Under the pieces are notes generated by a model. That model was not told the DNA's origin. It did no database searches and worked only from the letters and a program-made list of their open reading frames with translations. 64,000 nucleotides of DNA from Trogon surrucura (Eukaryota > Chordata > Aves > Trogoniformes > Trogonidae), in NCBI GenBank assembly GCA_020746105.1, contig CM036631.1, forward strand, positions 13,330,558 to 13,394,557, in the 5' to 3' direction. Below, in pieces: positions 1 through 12,400 of the stretch. A program made the position numbers and the translations under genes. Position 1 is the first letter of the stretch, and each line of letters starts with the position of its first letter.

Positions 1-210
1 TGTCTGTCAGCACTGTCTGTTCAGCAGCACAATTGGCTGGGGATGTGTATGGCTAGAGGACAACTGCTGTATCTTGCACCAGTCCCTCCCTTTTATCATC
101 CGGCTGCTAGAAAACACAACAGCAGCACTGGTTTAGCTGGCATGATTCCGCTTCAGGAAACCTCCTAACTCCCTGTGCTTGTCTTAAGATAGCGAGGCAC
201 GTAGTGTACA
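1..210. other. unassigned sequence, no gene seen
   Basis: Moderately GC-balanced DNA to the left of the first CR1 copy. No repeat family, splice-flanked open frame or RNA gene is recognised here. Confidence 0.5.
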
Positions 211-600
211 CCCATAGAGTTGTTTGGGTTGGAAGGGACCTTAAAGAACATCTAGTTCCAACCCCTGCTATGGGCAGGGAAAGGAATTTCTTCTTAATAT
301 CCAATCTAAATCTACCCTCTTTTAGTCTTGAAACCATTACCCCTTGCCCTGTCACTACACTCCCTGATGAAACATTCCTCCCCAGCTTTCCTGTAGCCCC
401 CTTAAAGCCCTGGAAGGTCTCCCTGGAGCCGTCTCTGCTCCAGGCTGAGCAATGCCAGCTCTCTTGGCCTGTCCTCCCAGGGCAGGTGCTCCAACCACCT
501 GATCGGCTTTGGGGCCACCTCTGGACCCGCTTGAGCAGGTCCACGTCTGTCTGACGCTGGGAGCCTCAAAGTCGGATGCACTATTCCAGTTGGGATTTAG
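211..600 (-). mobile_element. CR1 LINE 3' fragment
   Basis: Reading the minus strand gives the CR1 3' region. The left end holds the conserved block that reads GGTTGGAAGGGACCTTAAAG on the plus strand, followed by the TAGTTCCAACCCCTGC and GGGCAGGGA segments. Further right come the GAAGAAATTC-like, CTGGAGCCGTCTCTGCTCCAGGCTGA and CCTCTGGACCCGCT segments in the order expected of CR1. The copy is about 390 bp and 5'-truncated, as most CR1 insertions are. The terminal short repeats are reduced to CCATAGAG. The 145-residue and 116-residue open frames inside it are by-products of the repeat, not genes. Divergence looks moderate. Confidence 0.93.
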
Positions 601-3298
601 AGGGTTTTTAAGTGAAAGTTTAGCATCAGTCAATTCCCCCATCTGCTGTTGTGTTTTGAAGAATTTGGGCACGGAACAAATCGTATAAAAAGCTCACTTG
701 CTGTTAGTGTATTTCATAGAAATTATAGATTATAAGTGTCTACTCAGTCATCCAGTCCATGCCTCTACTAGTACATACTTCCCCCTTGGTTTGTGTACAT
801 ATTCTTTCTCACAGAATGCAAACAGCTACTTTTTTTTTTTTTTTTTTTTTTTTTTAAGAGCAGTCTAACACGTCTAATTTCTGCAATTTCTACCTATGGT
901 TTTCCTCTTAAAGGTAATTTGTTTCCTTTCAAGTAATTACAAATAGTACATTTCCAGTCACATTATGCCAACATCAAGACTGATAACTAACTAGTTTGAT
1001 TCCACTCTTATCAACATTGTATGAAAATTCGAAGTGAAAACATCACACTGGGACCTTTGGGGTTGCTTTAAGTTGTTTTAAATAAATAGCAGAGTCTCTT
1101 ATAGCTCTAATGACTAGAACAGCTAAAAAGATTCCACTACAATGTGTAATGCATCCCTTTTTATGCTTTCTAAGAAATCTGGAAATCTGTTCATCCTGTT
1201 TATTTTACTTCTACTGTGTAGTGGCATTCCTGGGGACATGCATGAATATTATTTTAGATTCTTGCATAGTTTAAGCTTCACTGGGTTAGAATAGGCTTTC
1301 TCTTGACTAGTATTTGCAAGAAAGGGAGAAACATTTCAGTTTTATGTTACATATATTCTTCATTCACAGTTATAGTTCAGTAAAATAATTTTTATTGTTT
1401 TTTATATGAGTTGGACATTTAGTAATAAAGTGATAAAATGAACACATTTTATTGTTTATATATAGATTTATTTTTTTTAGAGAAAGTGAGGATCCATGTT
1501 ATTTCTTAATCAGAAACTCATAGGTTAGTTTGATCTAACCTTTTTACTTGTGTGAAGACTCGTAAGTGTTTCTGCTCAAAAGCGATTTCTAAGATCATGA
1601 TGATGTAACTGAAATTTTGAATTAATTTTTTTTTGTTTTGGAGATGGAGAAAGTGGAGGAAGAAAAGGTCTTAATTATGTTTTGAAATTAAAAACAGAAC
1701 CAAAACCCAACACTGGCTTGTATTTTTCACTCAGGTTAGTCCTAGCTGTCTTTTATAACATCGCTTTCCTATAGATTGAAAAGCACATTTTAAAATGCTC
1801 CTTTGAAATACTTGTCTCACAGTATTCATCTGCCCTTTTGTCAGCTATTAGGCCAATAAATTCCCCAAAGAAGGCCCAGGGTACAGTAGCAGTTCTGTGA
1901 TTTCCCGAGAACCAAACTACACAATTCCTTGTTCTAACTGTAATAAGCTTTTCCTACACATCTCTTCTAAGGCTGTTTCAAAGCATTTTCAAAAGTAGGC
2001 AGAAATAAGTGCAAGTGCTGTCTTCAACAAGACTAGGATTTTTTTTTATTTAGAGCATAAACGCAGAAATCTAGCACCTGTATTGCAAGCTCACCTATGT
2101 TCCTAGGAACTTCAGTGGGCCTCAGGCATGTCGTCCAGTAATTCACAATAACTGGCCGTCAAGAACGGAAAAAAAATGTTTGAGTCTCACTGTTTTTCCT
2201 GAAAACACTGGAAACAAGTACCAGAAAGTGCAGGGCTTTCATCCAGTGTCATACCTTTGCTTGGATAGTCTCTAAATAGCTTTTGTATTTCTTTGGTGAC
2301 ATACTGGTTTTGTATGTATGTACACAAATAGGGCATATGAATGATGCAAACATAGGAGGAAGATAATTAGAATTAACAGATGAAGAGAGAGGCCGAGAGA
2401 GATGCACAAATGTAGTGTCTTTGTCAATAAATCACCAAGAATGATTAAAAAAGAAAATACAGTGTATACCTATTTTCCAGTTCTCTGATAAGCAATATGG
2501 TGGGAATAATTCTTTGGCTCGCAAGTTACATTCCATGTTAGTGGGTTAGTAATGGGTCACACATGACTGATTTAACAGAATAAAGGCTAAGATTAGATTA
2601 CTCTTCTTAATAAAGTGAGCATACTTTAGATGAGAGTGTTTTGTCTATTCATCAAAATTATGCATGTGGTGCCTCTTCTTTTAAATGTACCTCATTGAAA
2701 ATACAGCAAGTTAAACCATCTAAGCATGTGGAAGCATATTCTAGCTACTGTGTTTTTTATGTATGTCATGAAGGAAACAGCAGTGCTGCATATGAAGCTG
2801 TCTTCTAGATCCTTGTTTCAAATACCGTACTAATGCCTACAGTATTTTCTTATGCATATAAAAAAGTGGAATACACAATATTTATATGCAAATAATTGGT
2901 AGAAAGAAACAAAAAAAATGTTCCCAAGAATAATAGATGAGGCTTTGAGGTTGAGACATAGAGCTGGTTATAGGAAGATCTGATTTTCTAATTTTCTTTG
3001 TGAATTTTTGTTTGCTTGGTGTTTTTAATCAGTCAGATTACTTCCAGCCCAGCTGCTAGTTATAACTAAAAATTCTCAAGCAGTTGCCAATTGCATTCCG
3101 TTATCTCAACAAAGGGTTAATAATTCTTCGGGACATCTCATTGCTATGAGAACATGTGAATGTTGAGTTTCTCAGATTCTGGGGAGAGCAACAGTATTGA
3201 GAGGCATAAAATATAAGAATGAGAATGGCAGCTTGTCTACGAGGCAATGCACGTATTATCCTTTGGTCACCTATGAAGTACGCTTGCGTGCTTGCACG
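601..3298. other. AT-rich unique DNA, no gene seen
   Basis: About 2.7 kb with no recognisable coding exon or repeat family apart from a 26-T run (listed separately) and scattered short A/T runs. Stops are frequent in all frames. Nothing suggests an RNA gene. Confidence 0.55.
830..855. repeat. poly(T) run, 26 bases
   Basis: An uninterrupted run of 26 T, preceded by CAGCTAC and followed by AAGAG. It could be a simple microsatellite or, on the minus strand, an A-tail of a retrocopy. No retrocopy body is recognisable beside it on the plus-strand right side (which would be the minus-strand upstream side), so a plain homopolymer is preferred. Confidence 0.9.
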
Positions 3299-3612
3299 GA
3301 GTGGGTTGAGATTGGAAGGGACATATGAAGGTCATCTTGTCCAACCCCATGCTCAAGTAGGGATACCTAGGCCCAGCTACGAAGAACCATGTCCAGACAA
3401 CTTTTAGATATCCTCAAGGACAGAGACTCATAGCTGCTCTGGGCAACCTGTGGTACTGCTTATTCACCATCGCAGGAAGAAAGTAGTTTCTGGTTCAGAT
3501 GAAACCTCCTGCTTTCCAGTTGGTGTCCATTGCCTCTTGCCCTGTCACTGGGCACCTCTGGAAGTAGCTGGGCTCCATCTTCTTATGGCTTCTTTTCAGC
3601 TATTTGTATACA
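3299..3612 (-). mobile_element. CR1 LINE 3' fragment, older copy
   Basis: The minus-strand CR1 3' region is recognisable from GATTGGAAGGGACATATGAA at the left, then CATCTTGTCCAACCCCATGCTCAAG, a CTGCTCTGGGCAACCTGT segment, and CCTGTCACTGGGCACCTCTG near the right. It differs from the consensus more than the 211-600 copy, and its terminal ATTCTATG repeats are not clear, so it is probably an older insertion. The right edge is estimated from where resemblance fades (TTCAGCTATTTGTATACAT). Confidence 0.85.
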
Positions 3613-3775
3613 TAGTATCTGCTTCTTTGCGTAACAAAGACAAACCATCCATCGCTATTTCCCCATGGTTTACAGTTGTCCTAGCCGCTGGGAGCTCACC
3701 TGATCCAAGGTACTTGCGTTAGGGGCGGGAGCACTTATGGAATCTCTATCCCTGATGGTTTGTAAGAACAAATTA

Positions 3776-3897
3776 ATCACAGAATCATAAGATGTTTTTG
3801 GTTGGAAGGGACTTTCAAAGGCCAGCTAGTCCTACCCCACTTCAGTGAGCAGGGATGTGTTTAGCTAGATCAGGTAGCTCAGAGTCTCATCCAACCA
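3776..3897 (-). mobile_element. CR1 LINE 3' end, short
   Basis: About 120 bp of the CR1 3' end on the minus strand. It begins with the terminal-repeat remnant CACAGAATCATAAGATG, followed by TTGGTTGGAAGGGACTTTC and the TAGTCCTACCCCACTTCAGTG segment, and stops after the ATCAGGTAGCTCAGAG segment. It is strongly 5'-truncated. It keeps its own 3' terminus, so it is a separate insertion from the copies on either side. Confidence 0.9.
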
Positions 3898-4002
3898 TAT
3901 TTACATGCAGAATTGTGCTGGTGTCCAATGAAGTTTAGTTCTTCTATTTTCTAACCTGGTCTAATATAAAAACTGCTTTATAAAATGATTTTGTACAAGA
4001 CA

Positions 4003-4203
4003 GAAGGGGACAGAAAAACTGAAGCATCTCTTACACGAGGAGAGGCTGAGAGAGCTGGGACACTAGCCCTAGAGAAAAGACAGCTGGGGCAACTAATCAA
4101 CATATACAGGGCAAGATGCTCCAGATGGTGCTTCTTGAGCAAGGGGGTTAGGCAAGACGACCTCCAGAAGTCCCTTCCAACCTCAAACATTCTGTGATTC
4201 TGT
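4003..4203 (+). mobile_element. CR1 LINE 3' end, plus strand, internally shortened
   Basis: The plus strand reads CGAGGAGAGGCTGAGAGAGC, then a TAGAGAAAAGACAGCTGGGG segment equivalent to CR1's LFSLEKRR-coding stretch. It then jumps to the 3' end: AGCAAGGGGGTTAGGCAAGA, GACCTCCAGAAGTCCCTTCC, and a terminal CATTCTGTGATTCTGT repeat. Most of the sequence normally between these blocks is missing, so the copy carries an internal deletion. The terminal ATTCTGTG units point to a different subfamily from the GGTCCCTTCCAACC/ATTCTATG copies. The two 70-residue open frames here are by-products. Confidence 0.88.
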
Positions 4204-7200
4204 TTGGTTTTTTTTTAGTTTTCGTGTAACATTTTACATATCTAGTTTAAGAAGGGGGCAAACAATAATTTATTTCAGGAAAATTGAAGGCAAGAGCTAG
4301 GGAAGAGGCTCGAAAGTTGATAGTGAGACACTAGGAGCAAGATCTCCAAGTAAGAGAATTATTCATGTAGGCACAAAGCTAGAGAAGTGTCTGTCAGGAC
4401 TAGATGACTGTTTTTTCTATCAGCAGTTGGCTGCACATAGTAAGGGTCTATCAGCTAGATGAGAAGAGCTGTAATGAAGCTCTGCCCAGTCCTTCAGATG
4501 TGCCCTGCTCAAGGAGCACTGCCAGGCAGAGAAAGGAATGGCTTTGTTTTAAAAGCTCATAGAGAAACTAAGCTATGTTCTAGTGTTCATTTGCAAACCA
4601 CAATCTAAATGTGTTCTTCGAAGCCCATGGGTAAAGAAGTTTTGATCATATTAACAGTGGGAAATACAGTCAGTTCTTCTATTGCTCTCTTTCCTGAGAT
4701 AATAAATCACTGAGAGACCTTGGAGAAAAGATATTGAAGGATTGAATGCTGAGCCAGAAGAAATACAGTCAGCTCTTTCCCATTATGAGCCTTCTTACTG
4801 GTCATCAGTGACCGTTACCTTCGGGTCAAAGCAGAACTGCTTCTCATGGCTTTTGAAGACGTGTTGTGTGGAATGTACTGGTTGCTGCCTTCCATAAGGT
4901 CTAAGGGAAAAATAACACCTTGACTTCATGGCACGCCTTGATCAAGACTGACCGTTCGGAAGCTCTGTCTGCCTTTTTAAAGGCCACAGTTGCCTGGGCC
5001 AAGAGGCTGGGTTCACAGTATGGCAGCTTGTCAGGTAGCACCCTTGAGGATCTATCTGGAGAGAAGACAGTGAAGCCCCAGCAGCAGCTGGAGTTAGTCT
5101 GGAAGGAGGGAAAGTTGACAGCAACCTTCAAAATAGGTTGGAACAGTCAAGGAAAGAATGATGACCTGCTCTGTATGACATATTGCTGGGTAATGTTGCC
5201 AGATGAGTTAATAAAGCTATGGCCTAATTAAACCACATCCTTTGCATCATGTCTTCCTGCTCAGTCAAGCTGTGTGCTTTCTGGCTTGTATGGTATCATC
5301 AATAATGCAAATTCGACAACTAGATCATCTGCTGGTGGTGCAGGAGTTAAAATAGAATACAGCTCACTTCCTCTTTGCTGTATTTGGCTGTACAGAGCTA
5401 ACAGGAGTAAAAAATGGTGGCAATTTATTTTTATCACTTAAGTGAGTACATTTGGACTGACTACATATGGAGAGCAGATCTACTGAATAAGACTTCTGCC
5501 TAGTAACTTTTTCTGACTGTAGCCACATTTAATAATTGTGGTTGAAATGCTGGCTTTACATTTAAAAAAATGTTGACGAAGTATCTTTCACAAATGGGAA
5601 CATGCTCACAGGATCCTAAACATATGCTACAGTCCTTTCCCACATCTACAACTTTCTTTAATTGATACTGTGTTTTAATTATTTTAGCTTATAAATACAC
5701 ACTGGAGCTGATAAACACATTTTGTATTTGATGTTTCTGGAAGGAACGGTGGTCTCCACAGGTACAATTTTCTTAAAATATTTATTTCCTATGGCATCTT
5801 TTTTAAGCCTTCAGAACATTATAATGCAATTACTTCTATTAAGTTCTGTGGATAAAACCAGGATGAGGTGCACTGTGTGCATAGTGAGATGCATAGTGAG
5901 ATGATCTCCAGAGTGAAAAAGAAAGATCTTGACAGAAGAGTATGTGCTACTGCACAGTGCATTTGTTTCTGCTCAGAAGAGAGATGCTGGTGTTGTAAAA
6001 AAGATAAGCTACAAGTTAATTCCCGTGAATAGCAGAAGTAGCACAGCAGCAGTGACACATGCCATCCTGTTCTAGCACTTCTTTATCTCAAGACGTAATT
6101 GAAACAATCTACAATTAGAAAAAGCAATCACTAAACATACTAAATTAACCCCTGCCAGTATTGACAGGTGAGCGTCTCTATCTGCAGATCTCTATCTCAC
6201 ATGATTATTTGTTTGCATAGTCCCCAGTTCCTTTCCTTTCTCAATTAGATTCATGCTAGATGGATGAGAGCTTAATTTTTCAAACAGAGGGGAAGTACTA
6301 GCTATTATACCAAATATGGGTCAGAATTGTAAGCGATGTTCCATCCAGTCTGGTGCTGATATTCCTAAAGGAATCCTTCAATGATGGCCTTATCAGTCAA
6401 GTCTTCACTTTTATTTACTTTAGCAGTTGCTTTAAAAATTCATTCCAACATCTGACTAAAATCAAGACAGAGGAGTAAATGTATCTACTCTATCTCATTA
6501 GTTAACAGGGACGTACAATAATTCAATATAGGTTTATGTCAGACAATATTCTATAATTAAGCACAGACCATTGTCAGTTCTCTACCAGAGTGACCTGGGA
6601 GATTGAAAGGGGTTTTGTGTTTAATGAAACACTGTGGACCAAATTTCTTACTGGTGTCTTGAGTAATAGCTCTGCCAGAATCAGTGAACTCCCACAGCAG
6701 CAGCAAATTTCCCTATTTATGGAGATGCCTTTTGTATTCTAATTCCAAAAGCTGCAACCTCTTTATCCTCAATTGCTGTTTCAGTGTTAGTAGTTAAAGC
6801 CATGGAGCGTTTTTGTTTTAATTCATTCAGTGACTGAGTGATGTTGGCGTCTTAAAGGAGATAAAATACCCTGACTTTGACCAAAGTCACAAGTATGATT
6901 TGAGAATGGCAGATAACCAGTGAGTGAGAAAGACTGGCATATCATGACTGAAATGCATGAATAAAGAAACAACTAATGTTGTAAATTATAACTATTGAAT
7001 ATAAATGGGGAATGTCCAACAGAATGTACTTTTTTAGGCCCTAAGTCGGGTTTACAGCCGATCTCCGTTCCCTTGGGATTCATAGACTTCATCTTCACTG
7101 AACATAGGTGATTCCAGGCATTCTTTCAGTGAATTGATCCAATCTTGCTCTTTCCTTGTAAAGTGAATCAAGTGATGCTGACGTTGTCCTCCTTTTTACA

Positions 7201-8529
7201 GCAGTGCGTAACGTTTAGGGTACTTGCTCAGAAGGTGGGTAACCTGCACTCATTTCTCTTTTCAGACAAAAACTCTTTGAGCCTTAATCTTCTATTTCTC
7301 ATCCTAGGGCAATTTGGGAATGACAGCATTTTCCTTTCCTTTTGAACATGAATCACTTTGCAGGAATGAACTTCAAATTCAGTGGGAAATTGAGGAGGGA
7401 GGACATGAAGGGTCAAGGCACTGTAGTTTAGGGGTTAATGTAGTTATTGAGAGAAAGGAGCCTGGGATTTCTTTCCTCAGTCTGTAAATTGCTTCTGTAA
7501 TTTACATTGAATAATTACTGTGTTTAAAAAGAAATAACAACACAGCACTTCTTAAGAAACTTAACCCAATGCTCTCTTTACCTGGAGGATTAATGCAAGT
7601 CCCAGGTTGTTTCTGAAAATAGGCATCAGTCTCTGAGTGTGATGCTGGAGTCTTAGAAAGTGTGCTAAGTTAAGAAAAAGCCCTCCCTGTGCTTTTTTTT
7701 TTCCTATTGGGAAGTTCCAGTCACTCTATTCTCATCTGTCTACATGTTATCTCTATGTGCCTAAATGTCACTCAGCTTTGTCTCCCTTCATAATATGTCT
7801 ACTAGTAGTCTGTATTGTCAGTTAAGTGTTTAAGCATCACTTTCTTAGACTGTGTATACATTTACTTTTCCCTTAAATCTTGTGCAGTGATGAGAATGAT
7901 AGCGGGAAGGTCTGACAATCACTAGATATTACATTCTCTGCAATAGTCAGGGAATTAGAGGTAGCTGGGTCATGTGTCACATATACAGCACAGATGTACA
8001 AATCCCTGTGAAATGCTAAGATAGTTTTCCAACCAAGTGTGTGAGCCTTTCTTTGCGCTGATAAAATACCTGGGGTGGACAAAGCTTCCTTACTAAGGGT
8101 TAACCAGTGTCTCCCTGACAAAGCAATAGTAGACCCAGGTTAAGGTCTGAGGCCTCCAGCCTGTCACATAAATTGGGTTCCAACGCTAAAGTATCAGGGC
8201 TGTCTTCTGCAGTATACAGGTGAGTTTAGATATGTTTTGAATAGTAGATTTCAATTAATTTTGAGCCATTGATGGGAAATGATGAATTTATTTTAAAATA
8301 GTGATAATTTTTCATAGAAATTGAAGTCCCAAGCACAGCCATGATCTTGTTTACATAGTGAACCCAGCATCCCGTTTTCTCATTGCCTATAGCAAATGTG
8401 ACTGCCATTTATTTTCCCCTTTTTTAACCTTTGCCCGACATAAATCTGATTTTTTCATTTGCATACAAATGCTTTTATAGATCGAGTTCTTTAATATTTG
8501 TCTAGTCTTTTCCGCGTATCTTTTCTGTT
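4204..8529. other. AT-rich unique DNA, no gene seen
   Basis: About 4.3 kb without a recognisable exon, RNA gene or clear transposon. It contains a 12-bp perfect tandem duplication (5879-5902) and, near 6645-6705, a short stretch beginning GGACCAAATTTCTTACTGG that faintly recalls ancient amniote repeats. The open frames of 60-103 codons (4920-5231, for example) show no recognisable protein family and no flanking splice signals. Confidence 0.5.
5879..5902. repeat. 12-bp tandem duplication
   Basis: GCATAGTGAGAT occurs twice in direct succession without a mismatch. It is probably a recent slippage product. Confidence 0.9.
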
Positions 8530-9535
8530 ATTCTGAAGACGGCCTTGGTGCTGTGACCGCCTCCCTGGGGAGCCAGTTCCTGTAACCGACCACCCTTTCA
8601 GTGGTGAACCTTTTCCTGATGTCCAGTCTGAACTTTGCCGGACACAGCTTCATCTCGTTTCCTTGTTTCCCATCTCTGGTCATCAGAGGGAGATCAGCAC
8701 CTCGCTGCCCCCCTTGGGGAAGCTGTAGACTGTGATGAGGTACGCCCTCAGCTTTCTCTAAGCTGAACAAGCCAAGTAGTTTTTCATGAGCGTTGCCCTT
8801 AAGGCCCTTTGCCATCTTGGTCACCCTCCTCTGGACACACTCTTAACAGGTTGATGTCCTCCTTCCATTGATCTAGGTGGCCAGAACTGCACACAGAGCT
8901 CAAGGTGGGGCTGCACCAGTGCTTGTTATAAAAGTAAATGAAGTATGTTAATCAGGGCTTTCCCCTTGTGAACCCGTGCTGGCTGTGATCAATGATGGCT
9001 GTGTCTGAAGTGTTCTTCAGTAACTCCCAGAATAACCTTTTACCAAGCACTGACAGGCCTGTAATCACTAGGATCTTCCGTCCTACCCTTCTTGAAAATG
9101 GGAACATTTGCCAGCTTCCAGTCAAGGGGGACCCTTCCAGATTCCCAAGACCATTGGAAAAGAAAAAAATAAAAAGGAGAGAGGTCCCACAATGACACTG
9201 GCCATCTCTTTCAGTACCCTGGGATGAATCCCATCGAGCCCTTAGATGTACCCACATCCAGCTGGAGCAGCAGGTCTCATACAAGTTCAGGGGTGGCAGG
9301 AGGTGTATCCTACCCCCCAGTCTCGATCTCCCAACACAGGGCTCCCGGGCCTGTTATCGGTGTGGAAGACAGAGGCAAAGAAGGCATTAAGCATCTCTGC
9401 TGTGTTTAGCCCCTGTTTGTGGGGTGAAAAACCTCGCTGAGCAACGGACCAGTGTTGTCTCTGATTCTCATTTTCCTGTTAACATAATTACAAAAGCCAT
9501 TTTTGTTGTCCTTCACAGTACTTACTCTTTGTTTT
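8530..9535 (-). mobile_element. CR1 LINE with partial ORF2 reverse transcriptase joined to 3' region
   Basis: On the minus strand, reading from the right, conceptual translation shows LNAFFASVF, DLLLQLDVG.SKGSMG, a GSWQMFPFSRR segment (family: W..ANV.PIFKKG), and SQHGFTRGKP. These match the first half of the CR1 ORF2 reverse transcriptase in order. At about 8930 this changes directly to the CR1 3' region (SSGHLDQWKED, KGPKGNAHEK, LGLFSLEKAEGV, FRLDIRKRF). The second half of the reverse transcriptase, including the catalytic YADD region, is absent, as are the last ~200 bp with the terminal repeats. Several stops and frame changes show it is long dead. It could be one copy with a large internal deletion or two CR1 pieces end to end; the shared orientation favours one copy. 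Confidence 0.88.
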
Positions 9536-12153
9536 GGTTTGGTTTTTTTTAAGTTAGCCAACAGGCTGAAAGGGTGTGACTCCTTTCCTATACAGTTTAA
9601 CTTTCTAGGTCTGATATGTTTTGTGCTGTCTTCTCATTAAAGTAATGGGAAGACAATTTTAGGAAGAATTTTACAATTATTTTCTTTTTTATTGTTTTTT
9701 GTTTATAAGCTTATGTGATAATTACTTTGTGTTGTGTTGTAAACATACCAAAATTAACTATTGGTAAAGAACAGATTTGCAACCACAAAAATAGCTCATT
9801 CCTAACTCCTCAATCATGTAAACTCATTGGATTGTGTACACTAGAAAAATTAAGCATAAGCATACATGATGGAAGAGTTCTCAATATCCAAAGGGGATGA
9901 CAATAATCCAAAGGGAAATAATTCATACTGTTGTGACATGAAAGGGCATATATGAATGAGTTTAGGAGCTAACAAGTAACTGTTGCATAAAACCACTTCT
10001 GACAAGTGGCCTTGCTTGTGATCACATCTAACCCCAAAAGGAATTTGTTAAAAAGTTATTACAGAATTTCTTTTATTACTGGACTTATTCAAAGGTTTTA
10101 TACTCCATTTATTTACCTAATTTTATTAATGATTTTTACAATACTTTCTCATTTTTGTTAAAAAAAAATTGCTTAGTGTTTGTACTGAGTATCACAAATA
10201 TGGCTGTAGGAATAAAGTTTACATATGAGTCAAAAAGAACAGAAACGTCAAGATTAAAAATATAACTTTTATATCATTTCAACAGATTGCTTTCACATGC
10301 AAGGGTAATAATACTTTGACCAGAATTTTTCTAAGCAGTCTCTACAAAAACCAATTCCTTCTCTGTGTTAACACTCAAGTGAACCTTGTATTCACTTAGT
10401 GTGAGCACAATGGGATCAGCTGTCTTGTCAAGTTAATCTATAACATTAATGCAGTGTTTTATCCCTCTTTCTCAGACTCCATGCGCATAAAACTTTAATA
10501 TATGTAGTTTTCAGCAGAATGTTCTCGTGTCCATCAGTTACAAATGCATGGTTTTATTCCTGGACGAATAAAGAGCCTCTGTACCTTGCTCTTACTGTGT
10601 ATCGTGGACTCCTAAATCTTTTACAGGAGAGCATGCCAGTAAAATGTCTCCTATATGTATTCCAAAGTCACGGACTGTAGAATATGCTTCAGAACGTATT
10701 GTTACTTATGCTGTATTTCTGGTTGGATCTTAGATTAGTTTGATAAAAGATAAAATCTTACTGGAAAGGCCCTTTCTTAAAGCTGTTGTGATAAAGGAGC
10801 TGATAATCCGATTTGCAGTTGGAGATGGTTACTACATGTAATCCACTGAGCAGGAAACTTTTCGTGTACTGTTGCAGCACCATTGTTACTTGTGGGCAGA
10901 CGTGTAAAGAGGCATAATGACGACAGGGAAAAGGCAATAGACTGGAAATCTTAGTTGTGGTTCTTCCATTGATCTAATGAGTTACTGCCCCTTGTGAATG
11001 ATTGTTTGTAAAGGTTATGAGTTGCTTGTCATAGTACCTGCATATACAGCACCCTGTGCTCTGGATATCATTTATCACTTCTAGCTCCACTTCCATGGCT
11101 GTGGAAGTGTTCAATGACAGTTTTTTCTTCTTCCTCTTCACTGAGGAACTTGCATATTTGAAAGAGAAAATCACCTGGATGAACAGATTAAAAAAATAGG
11201 GTGCTGTGTTCACATATCAGATAAATTAATGTTACAAACTTTACTCCCTTTTTCTTTTTTCAGTGTTAACTTGTTACTTCTCTGTTGCAAAAGTTCTGCA
11301 AAGCAACATCTCAAATTACTCATTTGATCAACCATTCTTAGAAAAAAAAAATTTGTTTGTATTTATTAAATAAAAAAGAATTTGAGTGTTATGATCAAGT
11401 TCAGGCCTTAAATCATTTGTCCGTAAGTGCAGAAGTGCAAGGCATGATTGGTTTGCCCTCCAAAAGAGACTGCTGTTGTACTACAGGTGCGTAGTTATAT
11501 TGTTCAGGGCTCAAGCACTGTATGAAGTCTTGCATAGTTCTTTTTCAGGCCCTCTGTAGACAGCTTGAGTTTCATCTTTAATCAACAGCCAGCTGTTAGG
11601 GCTGCCACTGATTCCTGGCCTGTAATTACCCCAGAACCTCATCTTGTGTGCTGGCTTTGCAGAGTCTCCTGATACGCGTGCTACAAGGTTGAAAGTGTAA
11701 GAAATCCTTTGCAGAAATACCAAGAGATCGGTGCCTTTGCACTACAAATCAGTCCAAACACCGACTGCACTAGGCCTGTTCTGCCCTTAGCCCCCACGCT
11801 CAGTTCTGCCTTAAATTCTACCTTGCATTTCAGATTCTGCTTAGACTGACAGTATGAAATCAAGCAAGTTTGCTTGAAATCTATCTCTAGACAAAGATCA
11901 CTTGGCAAACTGAACGCACAGTGTCCGTGCTGATGAAATCCATGTTTTTCGATGGACGGTCTGACTTTGTGTTTTGGTAGAGACCGTGTAAAGTTTCTAA
12001 TGCAACGCATTTATTTCAGTAAACTGCAAGCCTACCCACACATTATAAGTAGTGTAGATTTTAGTTGTCAGGAAACATTTACTTCATTCTCAGCTCTACT
12101 GTGTTCTTGCATTTTGAACTACACAGTAGTGGCAACCAGCAAACACACACTTT
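9536..12153. other. AT-rich unique DNA, no gene seen
   Basis: About 2.6 kb with many A/T runs. There is no splice-flanked open frame, RNA gene or repeat that I can name. Confidence 0.5.
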
Positions 12154-12400
12154 TTAGAATCATGGAATAATTCCGGTTCAAAGAGACCTTTAAGGTCAGT
12201 GAGTTCAACGATTGACTCAGCCCTACCAAGTCAGCTGCTAAACCACGTCCCTAAGCACCACATCTGCTCATCTTTTAAACACCTCCAGGGATGGTGACTC
12301 AGCTGCCTCCCTCGACAGCCCATTCCAGTGCCTGACAAACCCTTGCAGGGAAGTTCCTGCAGATATCCAGATAACCTAAGCTTCCATTGGTGCCGTGTGG
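12154..12400 (-). mobile_element. CR1 LINE 3' end, distinct subfamily
   Basis: The minus-strand CR1 3' end begins with TAGAATCATGGAATAATTCC, then AAAGAGACCTTTAAGG. It then carries a segment with CTAAACCACGTCCCTAAGCA and CACATCTGCTCATCTTTTAA, the CCTCCAGGGATGGTGACTC block and CCCATTCCAGTGCCTGACAA. The 'scaled-down' wording around CTGACTCAGCCCTACCAAG differs from the other copies in this window and marks another avian CR1 subfamily. It is about 245 bp and 5'-truncated. Confidence 0.92.

Noticed and set aside
107-544. Open frames of 116-145 codons at the left end as candidate genes
   Set aside because: They lie within a CR1 3' fragment and their translations show the CR1 pattern in reverse; they are by-products.
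830-855. Tail of a SINE or processed pseudogene
   Set aside because: No retrocopy body or target duplication was visible next to the poly(T) run.
8528-9284. Minus-strand frames of 98 and 110 codons as host genes
   Set aside because: Motifs LFSLEK, FRLDIRK and SQHGFTRGKP identify them as decayed CR1 sequence.
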